From contig JAURPJ010000053.1 of NCBI GenBank assembly GCA_030835305.1, forward strand, positions 1 through 64,000: a stretch of DNA of 64,000 bases, in the 5' to 3' direction. Under the pieces are notes generated by a model. The model did no database searches, had not been told where the DNA came from, and saw nothing but the letters and a program-made list of their open reading frames with translations. Positions 36,124 through 45,038 of the stretch are shown one piece after another (position 1 is the stretch's first letter; each line of letters begins with the position of its first letter). This stretch comes from Verrucomicrobiota bacterium. Lineage in GTDB: Bacteria > Verrucomicrobiota > Verrucomicrobiia > Verrucomicrobiales > Akkermansiaceae. Made by a program: the position numbers and the translations under genes.

Positions 36124-39100
36124 ATGAAACGCTTTCTTGCCGGATTCATTCTCATCACTTTTTCCATTTTGGGTGTCTGGCTTCTTCCCGCCCGCGATCG
36201 AAAGAACACCTCTGGTGACCAGTCAGCCCCTCTCCCCGCCAAAGTGGGCCATCCCTCCTTTCTCAGCCCTCACTTCAGGCCTATCGTCCTCCACCACAAC
36301 CGCCTCTTCGTCGCCAACACCCCGGCCGATACCGTTGACGTCTTTGACGCAAATTCAAACAAACTCCTCACGCGCATCCCCGTTGGCACCGACCCCATCA
36401 GCATCGCGATCCGACCCGACGGCCTCGAGGCCTGGGTCAGCAACCACATCTCGGATTCCATCAGCGTCATCGACACCGATCCCGGGAGCCCAACGCATCT
36501 CCACGTCATCGACACCGTGCAAGACATGGATCTCGAAAAACGTTCCACCAATTTCGACGAGCCCGTCGGCATCGCCTTTGGCAGCAATCAAAAAGCCTAC
36601 GTCGCCCTCTCGTCAGAAAACAAAATCGCAGTCATCGACGTCGCCTCCCGTAAGGTCACCAGGCACCTCTCCATCCCCGCCCAGGATCCCCGCGCCATCA
36701 CCGTCCGAAATGGAAAACTCTACGTTGTCCCCTTCGAATCCAACAACAAGACCCAGCTCTCCGGCGGGTCTAAAATTGATGGCGACCTCGTCACCTTCAA
36801 CGCCCACGAACACTCCATCGCCCATAACAACGTCCTCTCACTTGGACACGTCGTCGACATCGTCAAACACCCCGACGTCCCCGACAAAGACCTCTTCGTT
36901 TTCGACACCGAAACCGATCAACTCATCGAAACCGTCGAGACCCTTGGCACGCTTCTTTACGGCCTCGCTGTCGACTCAAAAGGCTCCGTCTTCGTCGCCC
37001 AAACCGACGCACGCAATCACATCAATGGACGCTCCGGAACGAAAAAACACGGACTCGCCCAACTCCAAAACCGTGCCTTTCTCAACCAAATCACCCGGGT
37101 CGATTTTGAAAAAGATACCGCCAAGGATTCAAGCATCATCAACCTCGAACCTCTTCCCTCCGAAAAGATTATTCCACAGGAAGCCTTCGCCACGCCCTTC
37201 GCCATCGAGATCAGTCCCGACGACAAAACTCTCATCGCCACCGCCGCCAGCTCGGACAAGGTTTTTACCGTCGACACCGCCAGCGGCAAAGTCATGGGTC
37301 ACGTCAGAGTGGGTTCCGTCCCCCGGGGCATCGCCCTCCGATCCAGCGAAAACGGCACACCCTCTCAAGCCTGGATTCTCAATGCCGTGGAAAACTCCGT
37401 GTCACTCGTCGATCTCTCCAATCTGCAAAAACCTGTCGTAAAATCCACCACCCGGCTCGACGACCCCACCCCCGCCCCCTTCAAGCGCGGCCGCATCGCC
37501 TTCAATAACGCCAACGCCTCCAGCACCCGAACCTTCTCCTGTGCCAGCTGCCACCCGGATGGACACACCGACCAACTTCTCTGGGTTCTCAAAACACCCA
37601 TTGTTTCCGGTGGCAACCAAATCCAGCCTCGCTCCACCATGCCGCTTCGCGGACTTCGTGACACCGAGCCCTTCCACTGGGACGGCATTCCCGGCGATCC
37701 CTATGGCGGAAACAACAGTGCCAATGTCCGCGGTCACATCCCACCAAATGTCGACGGCTCCAGCCCCGATAATGCCCTTCGCCATGTCGTCGACGGCGCT
37801 CTAAAATCCACCATGGCCCTCGGCGATACCGCCACCGGCAGGGGCGACCTGCTCGACCGGAACGAGCGCTACTACATGACACGCTTTCTCCTCGCCATCC
37901 CCTATCCTCCTGCCCAAAAGCGAGCCTACACCAACGTCCTCTCAAAGCGCGCCGAAGACGGGTTCAAACTGTTCAACATTAAAGGTAACCACGAAGGCAA
38001 ACCACAACCCAACGTGTGCGGCGACTGCCACCGCATGCCTTTCCTCGTTTCAACCAACACCCCGGGCACCGGAATGGATGCACCAACCTGGCGGGGAGCC
38101 TACGATCGCTTCCTCATCCTTCCACAAGGCCGGCTCAACATCATCAACTTCGATTTTTACCGCAAAATCGCCGAAAAAGGGATTCCCGAGAAGGACCTCT
38201 GGCGCGTTTCCTGGCTAAGCAAACCCCGCTTCGACCCCGTCTGGGAAATGGTCCTGGAAGGCAGCACCGGCTACTCCGGCACCTTCGCCAGACAGCTCAC
38301 CCTCAACCGGAAAACCGCCAGACAAGACCTCACCCGGGACCTCCTCCCCGCCCTCGAGGCCTCCGCCTCCGAGGAAGCTGTCGTCCTGCAAGTCGATGCC
38401 CTCCTCGATGGACAAGATCTCACCCTGCAATTTCAAAACAGTCGCTACATCCAAATCGACGGGACCCGTCAGGGATTCACTCGCGACCAATTAATCTCTC
38501 TCGCACAAGAGGGGAAATTCCTCGGAACCTTCACCGCCCGCCACGGAGCCCACTCCGGTTTCTTCATCCCTCAACCCGCCCTCTGGACCCTCAGCCCCAT
38601 TCACGAGCAAAGCGGCCGACAGCAATTCCCGATTCTCGCAGACGGAAACCAAACCATGACCGTGAATGCCCGGCACGTCACCGAAGACGCCCATGTCATC
38701 ATCAACGGTCGCCGTGCCCAAGCTTCGATCAAGAAAGGCACGGCTGAAACCATTGCCATCACCCTCGACTCACTTCCCCCCAACGGCCTTCACTTTCTTC
38801 AAATCCAGAACGCCCAGGGACTCTTCAGTAACGACTTCATTTTCCACGTTGCCGAAAAAGCAGAAGACGTCAGAACCTCTCCCGGAAGCGACCCCGACCA
38901 ACTCCGAAACCTTCTCGAAAGATCCATCGCCAGCGGCAGTCTCACGCGGGTCAAAAGGCAGCTCCAACTCGGCGCTTCCGTCAATCGACTCCATCAGGAA
39001 AATGGCATGACGCCTCTCGCGAGCGCATCTCTTCATGGACATCCGAAAATTGTTACCCTTCTTCTCGAGCACAAGGCAGACATCAAAAAGCCCAACCGCG

Positions 39101-39363
39101 ATGGTAACACCGCCCTCCACACCGCCGCCTTCATGTGTCGCAGCGGAATCGTCAAAACCCTTCTCGAAAACGGAGCCCCCGCCACCCTGCGCAACCATCG
39201 ACGTGAATTGCTCATCGATGTCGTCTCCGGGGACTGGAGTAGACCTCTTGGTGACCTCTATCGATTTCTAAATACCTTCGTCGCCAACAAAACCAAGCTC
39301 GAGGAATTACCCGCCCAACGGAAAGAGATGACCACCCAACTTCGTAATCTTACGGGCGAGTAG
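36124..39363 (+). CDS. beta-propeller / di-heme cytochrome c / ankyrin fusion protein
   Basis: A 1079-residue exported protein starting at ATG 36124, 14 bp after the sigma factor gene. After a signal anchor ('FLAGFILITFSILGVWLLPA') comes a YVTN-like propeller to about residue 450 ('NRLFVANTPADTVDVFDANS', 'GLEAWVSNHISDSISVIDTD'). A cytochrome domain follows with two heme sites, C-A-S-C-H (about 473) and C-G-D-C-H (about 632). A beta-rich part comes next, then ankyrin repeats at ~943-1035 ('MTPLASASLHGHPKIVTLLL', 'NTALHTAAFMCRSGIVKTLL'). Propeller plus di-heme resembles MauG-like or surface redox proteins; the ankyrin tail is unusual. The tight spacing implies an operon with the sigma factor. 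Confidence 0.87.
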   Translation: MKRFLAGFILITFSILGVWLLPARDRKNTSGDQSAPLPAKVGHPSFLSPHFRPIVLHHNRLFVANTPADTVDVFDANSNKLLTRIPVGTDPISIAIRPDGLEAWVSNHISDSISVIDTDPGSPTHLHVIDTVQDMDLEKRSTNFDEPVGIAFGSNQKAYVALSSENKIAVIDVASRKVTRHLSIPAQDPRAITVRNGKLYVVPFESNNKTQLSGGSKIDGDLVTFNAHEHSIAHNNVLSLGHVVDIVKHPDVPDKDLFVFDTETDQLIETVETLGTLLYGLAVDSKGSVFVAQTDARNHINGRSGTKKHGLAQLQNRAFLNQITRVDFEKDTAKDSSIINLEPLPSEKIIPQEAFATPFAIEISPDDKTLIATAASSDKVFTVDTASGKVMGHVRVGSVPRGIALRSSENGTPSQAWILNAVENSVSLVDLSNLQKPVVKSTTRLDDPTPAPFKRGRIAFNNANASSTRTFSCASCHPDGHTDQLLWVLKTPIVSGGNQIQPRSTMPLRGLRDTEPFHWDGIPGDPYGGNNSANVRGHIPPNVDGSSPDNALRHVVDGALKSTMALGDTATGRGDLLDRNERYYMTRFLLAIPYPPAQKRAYTNVLSKRAEDGFKLFNIKGNHEGKPQPNVCGDCHRMPFLVSTNTPGTGMDAPTWRGAYDRFLILPQGRLNIINFDFYRKIAEKGIPEKDLWRVSWLSKPRFDPVWEMVLEGSTGYSGTFARQLTLNRKTARQDLTRDLLPALEASASEEAVVLQVDALLDGQDLTLQFQNSRYIQIDGTRQGFTRDQLISLAQEGKFLGTFTARHGAHSGFFIPQPALWTLSPIHEQSGRQQFPILADGNQTMTVNARHVTEDAHVIINGRRAQASIKKGTAETIAITLDSLPPNGLHFLQIQNAQGLFSNDFIFHVAEKAEDVRTSPGSDPDQLRNLLERSIASGSLTRVKRQLQLGASVNRLHQENGMTPLASASLHGHPKIVTLLLEHKADIKKPNRDGNTALHTAAFMCRSGIVKTLLENGAPATLRNHRRELLIDVVSGDWSRPLGDLYRFLNTFVANKTKLEELPAQRKEMTTQLRNLTGE

Positions 39364-39403
39364 TCTTCCGCTTTTCAGCTCAAAACCCCATCTTTCCCAA
39401 ACC

Positions 39404-40582
39404 GTGAAAAAAAACATGCTTCACCATCTCATTTGGGCACTCGTGGCCATCACCACTTTTGTGGTGGGTTCAAAAATCAATTCCTCCAATCCTGAGCAAT
39501 CTGCCGGAGCAAAAGAGGGCGGGATAAACAGCCCGGGCAATCGTCGAGCCGAGACTTCGGGCGAAGACGGCTCAACCCGACGCGCGAAGTCAACCCGTTC
39601 CAAATCACGAACCACATCTGAATCGAAAGAGAATGCCCCTCTCACTGATGAAGGCATTGCCGAACTCGGAGCCATCTTCAAAGAAGGCAACCTCATCGAG
39701 CGTAGGCTCGCCTTTGCGGAAATGCTGAAACAACTCACTCCGGAAAATGCCCGGCAAATGCGCGAGCAGATCGCCCACATGCCACAAGACTCTGCCGAAT
39801 TCCGCGAGTTCCATTATGCCTGGGGGGCCATTGCCGGAGATGAAGCCATCATACACGGGAAGGACACTCCCAAGCGCGATATGGCCGCCGCCCTCGCGGG
39901 CTGGGCTTCCGAAGATCCTCAATCAGCCATGGCCTACTTCGAAAGCCTGACACCCGGGGAACAAAACGACGGCGCCCTCATGAAGTGGGGAGCCGCCTTC
40001 GGACTCGCCGACGCCGACCCGCAACTCGCCGCCGAATTCGCCATCGAACGTTCACAAAACGGTGACAAGGACGCCGGTAAAATGATCCACATCGCCGCCG
40101 CTGCCGCTATGAAATTCGGGGACCGCGAAGAGGTCACTCAATGGGCCAACAACATCCCAGAGGGAGACCTGCAGAACACCGCCTTTCAAAAAATTGCCGG
40201 AGACTTCGCCAAGGAGAATCCAGCCGAGGCGGTCGATTGGGCCACCAGCCTTCCCGAAGGCGAAGGCAAAAATCACGCCGTTGGAACTTCTTTCCACCAC
40301 TGGGCCAACCGCGACCCCAGGGAGGCGGCCAGTGCCATCAATTCACTCCCCATCAATCAGCAGGATGCCGCGACTTATGGTTACGCCACCAGCGTCGTCC
40401 ACAAGGAACCTGCTGCCGGAGTCCAGTGGGCCGCCAACATCAAGGATCCGAATGATCGCACCAATGCCATGGTCGATACGGGCCGTGTCTTTTACCGCAG
40501 AGACCGCGAAGCCGCGCAGGAATGGCTTGCAAACTCCAACCTTCCAGAAGAAGCAATCCAGCGAATCACCGGCGAAAAGTAG
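39404..40582 (+). CDS. membrane-anchored W-A/D-P repeat protein, paralogue 1
   Basis: A 392-residue protein starting at GTG 39404 (ATG 39416 is also possible). One N-terminal membrane segment ('HLIWALVAITTFVVGSK') is followed by a charged, disordered linker to ~residue 85, then helical repeats: 'GWASEDPQSAMAYFESLTPG', 'QWANNIPEGDLQNTAFQKIA', 'NPAEAVDWATSLPEGEG', 'WANRDPREAASAINSLP'. These match the C-terminal repeats of the sigma factor two genes upstream. The gene after next (41066-42262) encodes a close paralogue along the full length. Function unknown; probably part of the same envelope module. Confidence 0.82.
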   Translation: MKKNMLHHLIWALVAITTFVVGSKINSSNPEQSAGAKEGGINSPGNRRAETSGEDGSTRRAKSTRSKSRTTSESKENAPLTDEGIAELGAIFKEGNLIERRLAFAEMLKQLTPENARQMREQIAHMPQDSAEFREFHYAWGAIAGDEAIIHGKDTPKRDMAAALAGWASEDPQSAMAYFESLTPGEQNDGALMKWGAAFGLADADPQLAAEFAIERSQNGDKDAGKMIHIAAAAAMKFGDREEVTQWANNIPEGDLQNTAFQKIAGDFAKENPAEAVDWATSLPEGEGKNHAVGTSFHHWANRDPREAASAINSLPINQQDAATYGYATSVVHKEPAAGVQWAANIKDPNDRTNAMVDTGRVFYRRDREAAQEWLANSNLPEEAIQRITGEK

Positions 40583-40629
40583 AACCTCCAAGACCTCTTT
40601 GCAGGTCACATATGAGCTAAAGTCCCACA

Positions 40630-40961
40630 ATGATGAAAGTGAGAATTTTTGTTCCCACCCTTTTCGCGGGCTTCATCCTCGTTTCGTGTGATCAACCACA
40701 ATCCACACCGTTCCCCCAAGCCACTGCTCCAAAGCAAAGTGCGACAAACAAGACGCCCCTAGAGAATGGGAGGCATAGGCCAAGTGGGCTGACGAGAAGC
40801 ATCCCACCGGCGATGGCCAGGGACATCGGCCTGATGTTGGCTCGGATGAACGGGTATACGCTCTCGGCACCCAACTCGGATTTTCAGACAGCCAAGGACA
40901 CGGACCTGACATCAAATCCGACGAGTGGCGCCGCGCCGTGGAGAACAAGTTGCAGCTCTAA
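40630..40961 (+). pseudogene. decayed lipoprotein with QGHxPDxxSDE repeats
   Basis: ATG 40630 gives a lipoprotein start ('FVPTLFAGFILVSC', lipidated Cys). After about residue 45 the frame loses sense and the proper continuation is in another frame: 'EWEA', TAG (probably once Tyr), 'AKWADEKHPTGDGQGHRPDV', 'GSDERVYALGTQLGF', 'SDSQGHGPDIKSDEWRRAVE', 'NKLQL', stop at 40961. The Q-G-H-x-P-D-x-x-S-D-E motif occurs twice. One frameshift and one stop mark it as a pseudogene. It lies between the two paralogous repeat proteins. Confidence 0.6.
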
Positions 40962-40980
40962 TTCAATAAGAGCTGATAAG

Positions 40981-41006
40981 GAATAAGAGCCATGTCGCTC
41001 TTATTC
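40981..41006. terminator. 10-bp perfect hairpin between the paralogues
   Basis: GAATAAGAGC and GCTCTTATTC flank a 6-nt loop. The 3' arm is T-rich but no long T run follows, so it is a weak terminator or a transcript-stabilising hairpin. Confidence 0.5.
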
Positions 41007-41065
41007 GCCTGAAGAAAGAAAGAAGCTGGTTTCCACGTTTAGAAGCTGGATCCGTTTCTTTTGCC

Positions 41066-42262
41066 ATGAAAAAATCTTACCTTGTTCACGTGTTATGGGC
41101 TCTGGTTGCTGTTGCTGCCTTTGCCATCGGTTCCAAAAAAGCCGGCCCGGCGACCAGTGATGAATCTGCAAGCGCAGAGAGAGGAAGCGCCTCGGGCAGC
41201 AGCCTTTCCAGCCGATCAGTCCGAACCAATTCCAGCCGCCCCGGAAATTCGCGCTCCGTCAACCGGAGTCGTGACATCACCGCGACAGGAGAAACCGGAA
41301 GCGGCACACTCTCCGAAAACGAAATCCGCCAAATCGGAATCGAGCTCAAAGCAGCCAAAACGCCCCTCGAACGCCGGGAACTTTTCAATCAAATCCTCGC
41401 CAACCTGACGCCCGAGAATGCCAAACTCATGCGCGAGCAAATCATTCATCTCGACTCGAACAGCTCCGAGTTCCGTGACTTCCATTATCAGTGGGGTGCC
41501 ATCGCCGGCAAGGAAGCAGTCCTCAATGGAGCTGAAACTCCCGAGCGGGACATGGCGACCACCCTCGCGGGTTGGACAGCTTCGGACCCCGACGCCGCGC
41601 TTGCCTACTTCAACAGCCTTGAGCCCGATGCTCAAAACGGCAGCGGGATGAAGTGGGGAGCCGTCTACGGATTGATCGATGCCGATCCCAACCTTGCCGT
41701 TCGCTTCGCCATGGACCGACAGGAAGCGGGCGATCGCGAAGCTTCCCGTCTCATGGATCTCGTCACCCGCCAGGTCATTAAGAGCGGAAATCCCGCCGAA
41801 GCGGCCAACTGGGCCACCGCCCTGCCCTCCGGAGAAATGCAGGATGCCGCCATCCGCCGGGTTGCCGAGGAATACGCTGAAGATGATCCGATCGCCGCGC
41901 TCGATTGGGCCAACACCCTTCCGCAAGGAAACGGCAAAAACCGGGCTATGCGCGAATCCTTTTCCGAATGGGCACGAGCGAATCCACAAGCCGCCGCTGA
42001 TCGACTTGGCTCAATGAGCGCATCACCTGAACGCGACTCAGCCACTTATGGCTACGCCACCCGTGTCGCCTGGGAAAATCCCGCCGCGGCAGTCGAGTGG
42101 GCCAATACCATTTCCGATGAAGGCACCCGCGCCAACGCCCTCATGGAAACCGGTCGGGCCTACTTCCGCAAGGAACCTGATGCCGCCAAACAATGGCTCT
42201 CCAACAGCGGCCTCAACGAAGAGCAACAAAAGCGCGTCACCTCCCGCGACCGACGTCGCTAG
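41066..42262 (+). CDS. membrane-anchored W-A/D-P repeat protein, paralogue 2
   Basis: A 398-residue paralogue of the protein at 39404-40582, with the same order: membrane anchor ('VLWALVAVAAFAIGSKK'), Ser/Arg-rich linker to ~90, then 'LTPENAKLMREQI', 'FRDFHYQWGAIAGKEA', 'GWTASDPDAALAYFNSLEPD', 'NWATALPSGEMQDAAIRRVA', 'DWANTLPQGNGKNRAM' and a closing 'AKQWLSNSGLNEEQQKRV'. It shares the repeat type with the sigma factor. The two copies are clearly a duplication that has diverged, with a dead lipoprotein gene between them. Function unknown. Confidence 0.82.
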   Translation: MKKSYLVHVLWALVAVAAFAIGSKKAGPATSDESASAERGSASGSSLSSRSVRTNSSRPGNSRSVNRSRDITATGETGSGTLSENEIRQIGIELKAAKTPLERRELFNQILANLTPENAKLMREQIIHLDSNSSEFRDFHYQWGAIAGKEAVLNGAETPERDMATTLAGWTASDPDAALAYFNSLEPDAQNGSGMKWGAVYGLIDADPNLAVRFAMDRQEAGDREASRLMDLVTRQVIKSGNPAEAANWATALPSGEMQDAAIRRVAEEYAEDDPIAALDWANTLPQGNGKNRAMRESFSEWARANPQAAADRLGSMSASPERDSATYGYATRVAWENPAAAVEWANTISDEGTRANALMETGRAYFRKEPDAAKQWLSNSGLNEEQQKRVTSRDRRR

Positions 42263-42290
42263 TAAACCGGGCCACGGAACAGACGGCCTC

Positions 42291-44912
42291 TCAAGCTCCC
42301 TGGACCGGGAGTGATCTCTCCAAGACTTCTGCGGCTGCGTTGAGGGAGTCAACCAACTCGGCCACTTCATTTTGGGAATCAGATTTCCGCGTCCCCAAGC
42401 GATCAAAAGCAGCCTCGACCTTGGGCAGCGGAAAGCACGACAAGGCGGCGGTGAGCCGATGCCTCAGCTTTGCAGACACTTCTTCGATTTGGGCGCTGTG
42501 AGCGGAAGTGAGTTCGGCCGCCGCCTCCCGAAATTCCTTTGCCATCGACTTGGCCAATCTCGCCGCCTTTTCAGGACTACCGGGGTGGACACTCTTCAAC
42601 TCCGATGAAAAATCAGGCTCAAGACTCCTCTTCAAAATCGTAAGGACGGCCTCCTTGGTATACGGCTTGAGGAGCACACTCCCGATCCCCGCCTCCTGCG
42701 CGCGACCGTCATGTGCTGCCGAAACCTGGGCGGTCACCAAAACCATGGGAACCCCCGGCATCTCTTCCCGTAATTTTCTGGCCAAGGCCGTACCCGTGAT
42801 ATCGGGCAACTGTAAATCGAGCATGATCAAATCGAAACTCTCACTACGGGAAAGCTCAATCGCTTCCGCCCCCGTCCCGGCATAGCTCATCTCAAACCCC
42901 GTTCCGTCGAGAGTAAACTCCATCACCTCCTGATTCGAAATAGTATCCTCAACGTAGAGAATTTTGCGACCTTTCCCAAAACCCCCGCCATCTCCCGCAG
43001 CCGTCGCCTCTTTCTTACTTTGATCGTCAGCCAATTCATAGGGCAAGCAGAACCGAAAAACCGCGCCTCCATCGGGAGGACATTCCAAAGTCAGGGTGCC
43101 CTTTTGTTGTTCGATCATTTCACGCGAAACTGAGAGTCCAAGTCCGGCACCTCCACCACTTCCATCACCCCGACTGTAAAACGGCTCGAAAATATCATCA
43201 CACTCGCTCCCAGCAATTCCCGGGCCAGAATCGGAAACTGTTCCTTCCAAAGTCCCGCGGGCATACTTCAACACAAGCTTTACAAAGCCTTCCTCCGTAA
43301 ATTTGAGGGCATTGTTCAAAAGATTGTTCAGGACCTGTCGCAAACGAACGGCGTCACCCCGCACCCGCAATACCCCAGGAATTTCAACGACCATTTTCAG
43401 ATTTTTGCTCATCGCCAGAGGCTTCAGGGCGTCGGTCACCTCCCTCGCCAACTCCGCTGCATCAAACTCAGACACTTCATAGCGCACTGCACCTTCATGC
43501 AACCGGGTGTAGTCCAACGCGGTATTCAAAAGAGTCATCAAGTTGCTTGTCGATGACTGAAGAGACGCCAAAATCGGCTTCTGCCTGGGTGTGGGGTCGT
43601 TTGCTTCAAGTGCCCGGACAAGACCGACGACCGCATTCATGGGTGTCCGTATTTCGTGACTCATCACCGCCAAAAAATGCTCCTTTGCCGCCTCCGCCTC
43701 CTCGGCACTCTCGCGCGCGCGATGCAGTTCTTCGACATGCTGGCGAACCTTCGTTGCCATTTCTTCAAAACGCCTGATTGCCACGCCGATCTCATCGCGA
43801 CGAGGATCACTCATAATCACGACCCCATCGTCGCGTCCGTCAAAACGCCTCAACGCTTTTGTCAAACGCCCGAGCCTCCGGGAAAAAAACCAGGCAATTA
43901 CCAAGGCCACAATTGCTCCGCCCAAGACAGCCAGAACGGTAGTCCACAAACCGCGCACTCCCGCCTTTTCCAACACCGGCCGCCAGGTTTCATCCGCCAA
44001 CGCAACCCGAAGATCCAACTGCCTCCCAGGCCACAGCCTCGTGGAAACTTCCCGGGTTGCATAAATCTCCCCACGCCAATGTCCCTTATTCACCGTCACG
44101 TCGTGTCCCAGATCAGAAGCAAAAACAGCCTCTTCATTTGGATTCATGAGAAAATCCCCCTTGCCATCCGAAAGATAAATATTCGCATCAGGAGAGGCTA
44201 AATTCCTCAACTCCGAAAACAACAAGCGCATGTCAGCATTAATAATTAACATCACGCGAGGACCACCTTCAGGCCCGATCCCGATCGCCGAACGCACCGT
44301 TGGAAGCTGTGGATCGGTCAACCTGCCAAACTCACGGTTCAAATTGATTTCCGAAAGATAAACTCCTTCTCCGGGCATCTTCGTAGCCTCCTTAAAATAA
44401 TCTCTCCCGCCCTTCTCCTGGAGTTGATCCCCCGGCGTGACGACAACCAGCCCGTCCCGGCGGTCAAGCCGGACGATCTCACGACCCTCTCCCGGCCCGC
44501 CAATCTCCAGCAATCGCATCTGCGTGTAGGTTGGCTTACCCGCAAACACCGCCCGGAAACTCTCTTCCACAAGCCCACGCCATCTGCGCTCATCAATCGT
44601 CCCCCGCGTCTTAAGAAACTCATCAAGAACCGGGGATTGCGAAATCGAACGGGTATCCTGCCCCAGTGTCTCAAACCATGTCTCGAGACGGATCTCAATC
44701 ACCCCCGCGTCCTGCGAAACCCTATCCTGCAAAGCTCCCACCAGCTGATGCCGGGTATCTCGGTAGGACAACCAACCCGACACCCCCACTGCAGCGCCAA
44801 GCACAATAGACAGGACGGCCGCAAATCGCACCGCAAACGACTTTCTCCAATTAACTTTAAGCTGATCAACTGATTTCTCCTCCACCGCCGCCCATCCTGC
44901 ACACTTGTCCAC
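42291..44912 (-). CDS. hybrid sensor histidine kinase with receiver and HPt-like tail
   Basis: An 873-residue protein starting at GTG 44912. Residues ~28-48 and ~320-344 are membrane segments enclosing a ~270-residue dCache-like sensor region ('GVYLSEINLNREFGRLTD'). Then come HAMP, HisKA with phospho-acceptor His419 ('MSHEIRTPMN'), HATPase_c ('NNLLNNALKFTEEG', 'DSGPGI', 'GGGAGLGLSVSREMI') and a receiver domain with Asp699 ('LIMLDLQLPDITG'). The last ~100 residues form a helical HPt-like domain with 'LRHRLTAALS', whose His could be the phosphotransfer site. It is convergent with the repeat proteins; its sensed signal is unknown. Confidence 0.9.
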   Translation of the reverse strand: MDKCAGWAAVEEKSVDQLKVNWRKSFAVRFAAVLSIVLGAAVGVSGWLSYRDTRHQLVGALQDRVSQDAGVIEIRLETWFETLGQDTRSISQSPVLDEFLKTRGTIDERRWRGLVEESFRAVFAGKPTYTQMRLLEIGGPGEGREIVRLDRRDGLVVVTPGDQLQEKGGRDYFKEATKMPGEGVYLSEINLNREFGRLTDPQLPTVRSAIGIGPEGGPRVMLIINADMRLLFSELRNLASPDANIYLSDGKGDFLMNPNEEAVFASDLGHDVTVNKGHWRGEIYATREVSTRLWPGRQLDLRVALADETWRPVLEKAGVRGLWTTVLAVLGGAIVALVIAWFFSRRLGRLTKALRRFDGRDDGVVIMSDPRRDEIGVAIRRFEEMATKVRQHVEELHRARESAEEAEAAKEHFLAVMSHEIRTPMNAVVGLVRALEANDPTPRQKPILASLQSSTSNLMTLLNTALDYTRLHEGAVRYEVSEFDAAELAREVTDALKPLAMSKNLKMVVEIPGVLRVRGDAVRLRQVLNNLLNNALKFTEEGFVKLVLKYARGTLEGTVSDSGPGIAGSECDDIFEPFYSRGDGSGGGAGLGLSVSREMIEQQKGTLTLECPPDGGAVFRFCLPYELADDQSKKEATAAGDGGGFGKGRKILYVEDTISNQEVMEFTLDGTGFEMSYAGTGAEAIELSRSESFDLIMLDLQLPDITGTALARKLREEMPGVPMVLVTAQVSAAHDGRAQEAGIGSVLLKPYTKEAVLTILKRSLEPDFSSELKSVHPGSPEKAARLAKSMAKEFREAAAELTSAHSAQIEEVSAKLRHRLTAALSCFPLPKVEAAFDRLGTRKSDSQNEVAELVDSLNAAAEVLERSLPVQGA

Positions 44913-45038
44913 CGTATGGCAATTTTCAGATCGTTGGAACGATTCATCCTCCCAAGAAACTCATTCATCCGCTCAAAGGGAACATCCATCCATCGATGCG
45001 TGCCCTCGACCACCAAATCAGGGTAATTATGGGGCGCT

